Assembly: GCA_948684385.1 (NCBI GenBank)
Contig: CAPQCU010000025.1
Location: 1-23,002, forward strand
Direction: 5' to 3'
Length of the DNA stretch: 23,002 nt
DNA from: an uncultured bacterium
Lineage (GTDB): Bacteria > Cyanobacteriota > Vampirovibrionia > Gastranaerophilales > Gastranaerophilaceae
The notes under the pieces were generated by a model. It had not been told where the DNA came from and ran no database searches. It saw only the letters and a list, made by a program, of their open reading frames with translations. Numbering within the stretch: position 1 is the first letter of the stretch; each line of letters begins with the position of its first letter. Shown here in pieces: positions 21,331-23,002 of this stretch. A program made the position numbers and the translations under genes.

Positions 21331-22599
21331 ATGGAAAGATTTGTAGGGCTTATAGGCATTATTGTTATATTTTTAATCGTTTTTCTGATGTCCAATAATA
21401 GAAAAGCTATTAATTACAAAACAATCATAACAGGATTTATCCTGCAAATCCTTCTGGCTGTATTCATTTTTAAAGTTCCTCTGGGTGAAAAACTCTTTCT
21501 TATGATTGGTATGTTTATCCAGAAAATTCTGGACTTTGCTACAGAAGGAGGACTTTTTGTATTTGGTCCTCTGCTGCAGAAAACAAGATTAGCAGAACTT
21601 TTTGGAGAAAGCAGCAGTATTTTTGCAGTTCAGCTTATTTGCACAAATATCTTCATGATGGTTTTAGTAAATATTCTCTACTACTACGGCATTATGCAAC
21701 GCGTAGTTGCCGTTCTAGGTAAAGCTATGAATAAAATAATGCATGTTTCAGGCGCAGAAGCTCTTTCTAATGTAGCCAGCTCCTTTGTTGGTCAAATTCT
21801 TGCCCAGATAATGATTAAACCGTATTTAGAAAAACTTACGCGCTCAGAACTTCTTGCTTCTATGGCTGGCAGCATGGCTTGTATTTCCGGTGCAATAATG
21901 CCTATTTATATCGGAATGGGTATTCCTGCACAATATATTCTGGCTTCTTCTATTATGGCTGCTCCGGGAGCAATGATTTTAGCTAAAATTATGTATCCTG
22001 AAACAGGAGAGCCTGAAACAAGAGATAACATAAGAATTTCTAAGCGCAGAACTTTTGCCAATGTCTTTGAAGCAATCTCAAACGGAGCTTCAGAAGGTAT
22101 GAAAGTCGCAATTAATGTTACTGCAATGATTCTTGCTCTTGTAGCTCTTGTCGCATTCATTGACTGGGCATTAGGGCTTGGCGGAATGTTCTTGTACAAA
22201 TACTGCCCTGGCTGCTCACACTTGGCTTTCTTAAGTCATTTATCATTAAAATTGATATTAGGCAAAATTTTCGCGGTATTTGCAATAATAATTGGAGTTC
22301 CGCTTAAAGATGCTTCAATTGTCGGTGCTTTAATGGGAACAAAACTTGTACTCAATGAAATGGTTGCTTATGTAGGATTATCTCATTTAACAACCTCTAT
22401 CGACCCTAAAAGCTTTATGCTTGCAAGTTTTGCTCTTTGCAGCTTCGGTAATTTTGGCTCAATTGCTATTCAAATCGGAGGTATTGGAGAGCTTGCTCCT
22501 AATCAAAAGAAAAATCTTGCAAGATTAGGTTTAAGAGCCCTTATTTGCGGGACTCTCAGCTGCTATCTTTCTGCTGCAATAGTCGGAGTTCTCTTGTAA
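21331..22599 (+). CDS. NupC/CNT-family transporter with an altered nucleoside-binding motif
   Basis: Concentrative nucleoside transporters import nucleosides by Na+ or H+ symport across the inner membrane. The ATG at 21331, 5 bases after AGGAG, gives 422 aa, normal for the family; an in-frame frame upstream to 21259 overlaps gcvPA and is rejected. About eight to ten membrane segments are visible. Family motifs are IKPYLEKLTRSELLASMAGS, LNEMVAYVGL (Glu343) and FGNFGSIAIQIGG (372-384, keeping the substrate Asn and Ser). The first hairpin normally carries G-Q-(T/S)-E, which contacts the nucleobase. Here it reads G-Q-I-L-A-Q (154-159): the Gln is kept, but the Thr/Ser and Glu are hydrophobic. Substrate is therefore uncertain. 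It has its own promoter after the gcv terminator. Confidence 0.8.
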   Translation: MERFVGLIGIIVIFLIVFLMSNNRKAINYKTIITGFILQILLAVFIFKVPLGEKLFLMIGMFIQKILDFATEGGLFVFGPLLQKTRLAELFGESSSIFAVQLICTNIFMMVLVNILYYYGIMQRVVAVLGKAMNKIMHVSGAEALSNVASSFVGQILAQIMIKPYLEKLTRSELLASMAGSMACISGAIMPIYIGMGIPAQYILASSIMAAPGAMILAKIMYPETGEPETRDNIRISKRRTFANVFEAISNGASEGMKVAINVTAMILALVALVAFIDWALGLGGMFLYKYCPGCSHLAFLSHLSLKLILGKIFAVFAIIIGVPLKDASIVGALMGTKLVLNEMVAYVGLSHLTTSIDPKSFMLASFALCSFGNFGSIAIQIGGIGELAPNQKKNLARLGLRALICGTLSCYLSAAIVGVLL

Positions 22600-22860
22600 T
22601 AAAAGTTCATCTTCAGCTGAAAGATTCAAATCTATTAAAATTGATATTTTTTCTGATAGAACGCTTAACATATTAATATAATGATTTCTTTCTGCACTTA
22701 ATTGCGATGAATATTCTCCTGACATACCGTAATATTGTCCGCTAAATTCAAGCTCTGTACAATAATCACTTGTCATTTTTACAATTGTATCTATAATATA
22801 TAACTCATGTAATACATTTCTGTAAGAACCCAACAATCTATTTATATGGTATTTACCCAT
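22531..22860 (-). CDS. Small hypothetical helical protein, 3' end overlapping the transporter gene
   Basis: A protein of 109 aa of unknown family. It looks helical and possibly coiled-coil: LLGSYRNVLHELYIIDTIVK, then LSAERNHYINMLSVLSEKIS. The middle has Tyr/Ser-rich SGQYYGMSGEYSS. It has no signal peptide or membrane segment. A strong GGAGG lies 8 bases before the ATG at 22860, which is the main support for a real gene. The last 69 bases overlap the end of the NupC-like gene on the other strand, so its last 22 or so residues are constrained by that gene and may be an extended tail. Function cannot be assigned. Confidence 0.6.
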   Translation of the reverse strand: MGKYHINRLLGSYRNVLHELYIIDTIVKMTSDYCTELEFSGQYYGMSGEYSSQLSAERNHYINMLSVLSEKISILIDLNLSAEDELLLQENSDYCSRKIAAESPANKGS

Positions 22861-22940
22861 ACTGAAACCTCCATACTATTCTTCCTATTAATAGTATAGA
22901 ACGTCCAAGAAATTTGTCGTTAATGTATTTTCCAATTTAA

Positions 22941-23002
22941 TTATTTACACGCAATAAATGCATTTAAATACTGAATTAACTCATTAAAAGCAACATTATT
23001 AT
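22941..23002 (-). CDS. Possible 3' end of a gene entering from the right edge
   Basis: On the minus strand the frame from the window edge reads NNVAFNELIQYLNAFIACK and stops with TAA at 22943-22941. The composition is protein-like, and it is co-directional with the small gene that follows 80 bases later. With only 19 codons visible it could be chance. Confidence 0.3.
   Translation of the reverse strand, partial: NNVAFNELIQYLNAFIACK

Overview
The window is AT-rich and gene-dense, with short intergenic gaps and almost all stop codons TAA. It comes from a flagellated, Gram-negative-type bacterium. Signs of that lifestyle are a flagellin, the start of a filament-cap gene (fliD), an AsmA-like envelope protein, a C-terminal processing protease with a membrane anchor, and a secreted HExxH protein. 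The combination (AT-rich, flagellin with a GLUG-type insert, MnmC-like methyltransferase, lone UgpC-type ATPase next to an AsmA-like protein) fits the non-photosynthetic cyanobacterial relatives (Vampirovibrionia/Melainabacteria, perhaps Gastranaerophilales). That placement is recall-based inference with no marker gene behind it. No tRNA, rRNA, CRISPR, transposase or phage gene was seen.

Layout, left to right. 1-422 (-): 5' part of fliD. 423-785: a 363-base regulatory gap with two copies of a long AT-rich palindrome, a PerR/Fur-like palindrome, divergent candidate promoters and a hairpin with a T-run. 786-3858 (-): signal-peptide HExxH protein, S41 C-terminal processing protease and bioF, probably one transcript. 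3859-4083: divergent promoter region with a run of C-tracts (G-tracts on the other strand). 4084-6676 (+): MnmC-like methyltransferase translationally coupled to an FAD oxidoreductase. 6673-7557 (-): uridine-kinase-like P-loop kinase, converging on the oxidoreductase with a 4-base overlap. 7638-15296 (-): a five-gene co-directional block, in transcription order a PAS/histidine-kinase-like protein lacking the phosphoacceptor His, a UgpC/MalK-type ATPase, an AsmA-like protein (start 1 base after the ATPase stop), a degenerate PilZ/YcgR-like protein and a TPR protein. 15419-16438 (+): DnaJ/CbpA-like co-chaperone with a reduced zinc finger. 16430-18292 (-): a flagellin whose central domain is a GLUG-repeat adhesin-like insert, interrupted by one in-frame TGA. 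18537-21272 (+): gcvT-gcvH-gcvPA, ending in a clear intrinsic terminator without gcvPB. 21331-22599 (+): NupC/CNT-family transporter with an altered substrate-binding motif. 22531-22860 (-): small unknown coiled-coil-like protein. 22941-23002 (-): possible end of another gene.

How the parts work together: GcvT, GcvH and GcvPA are three of the components that cleave glycine to CO2, ammonia and methylene-THF; GcvPB and the dihydrolipoyl dehydrogenase must be encoded elsewhere. The 7.6-15.3 kb block looks like an envelope/signalling module in which two sensory or second-messenger domains (kinase and PilZ) have lost their signature residues. The flagellar genes at each end suggest motility, but the flagellin shown here cannot be made full length without read-through or correction of the TGA. 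No wholly new system is proved. The most unusual items are the GLUG-flagellin with its TGA, the pseudo-histidine kinase operon, the NupC variant, the MnmC-like/FAD pair and the palindrome cluster before fliD.
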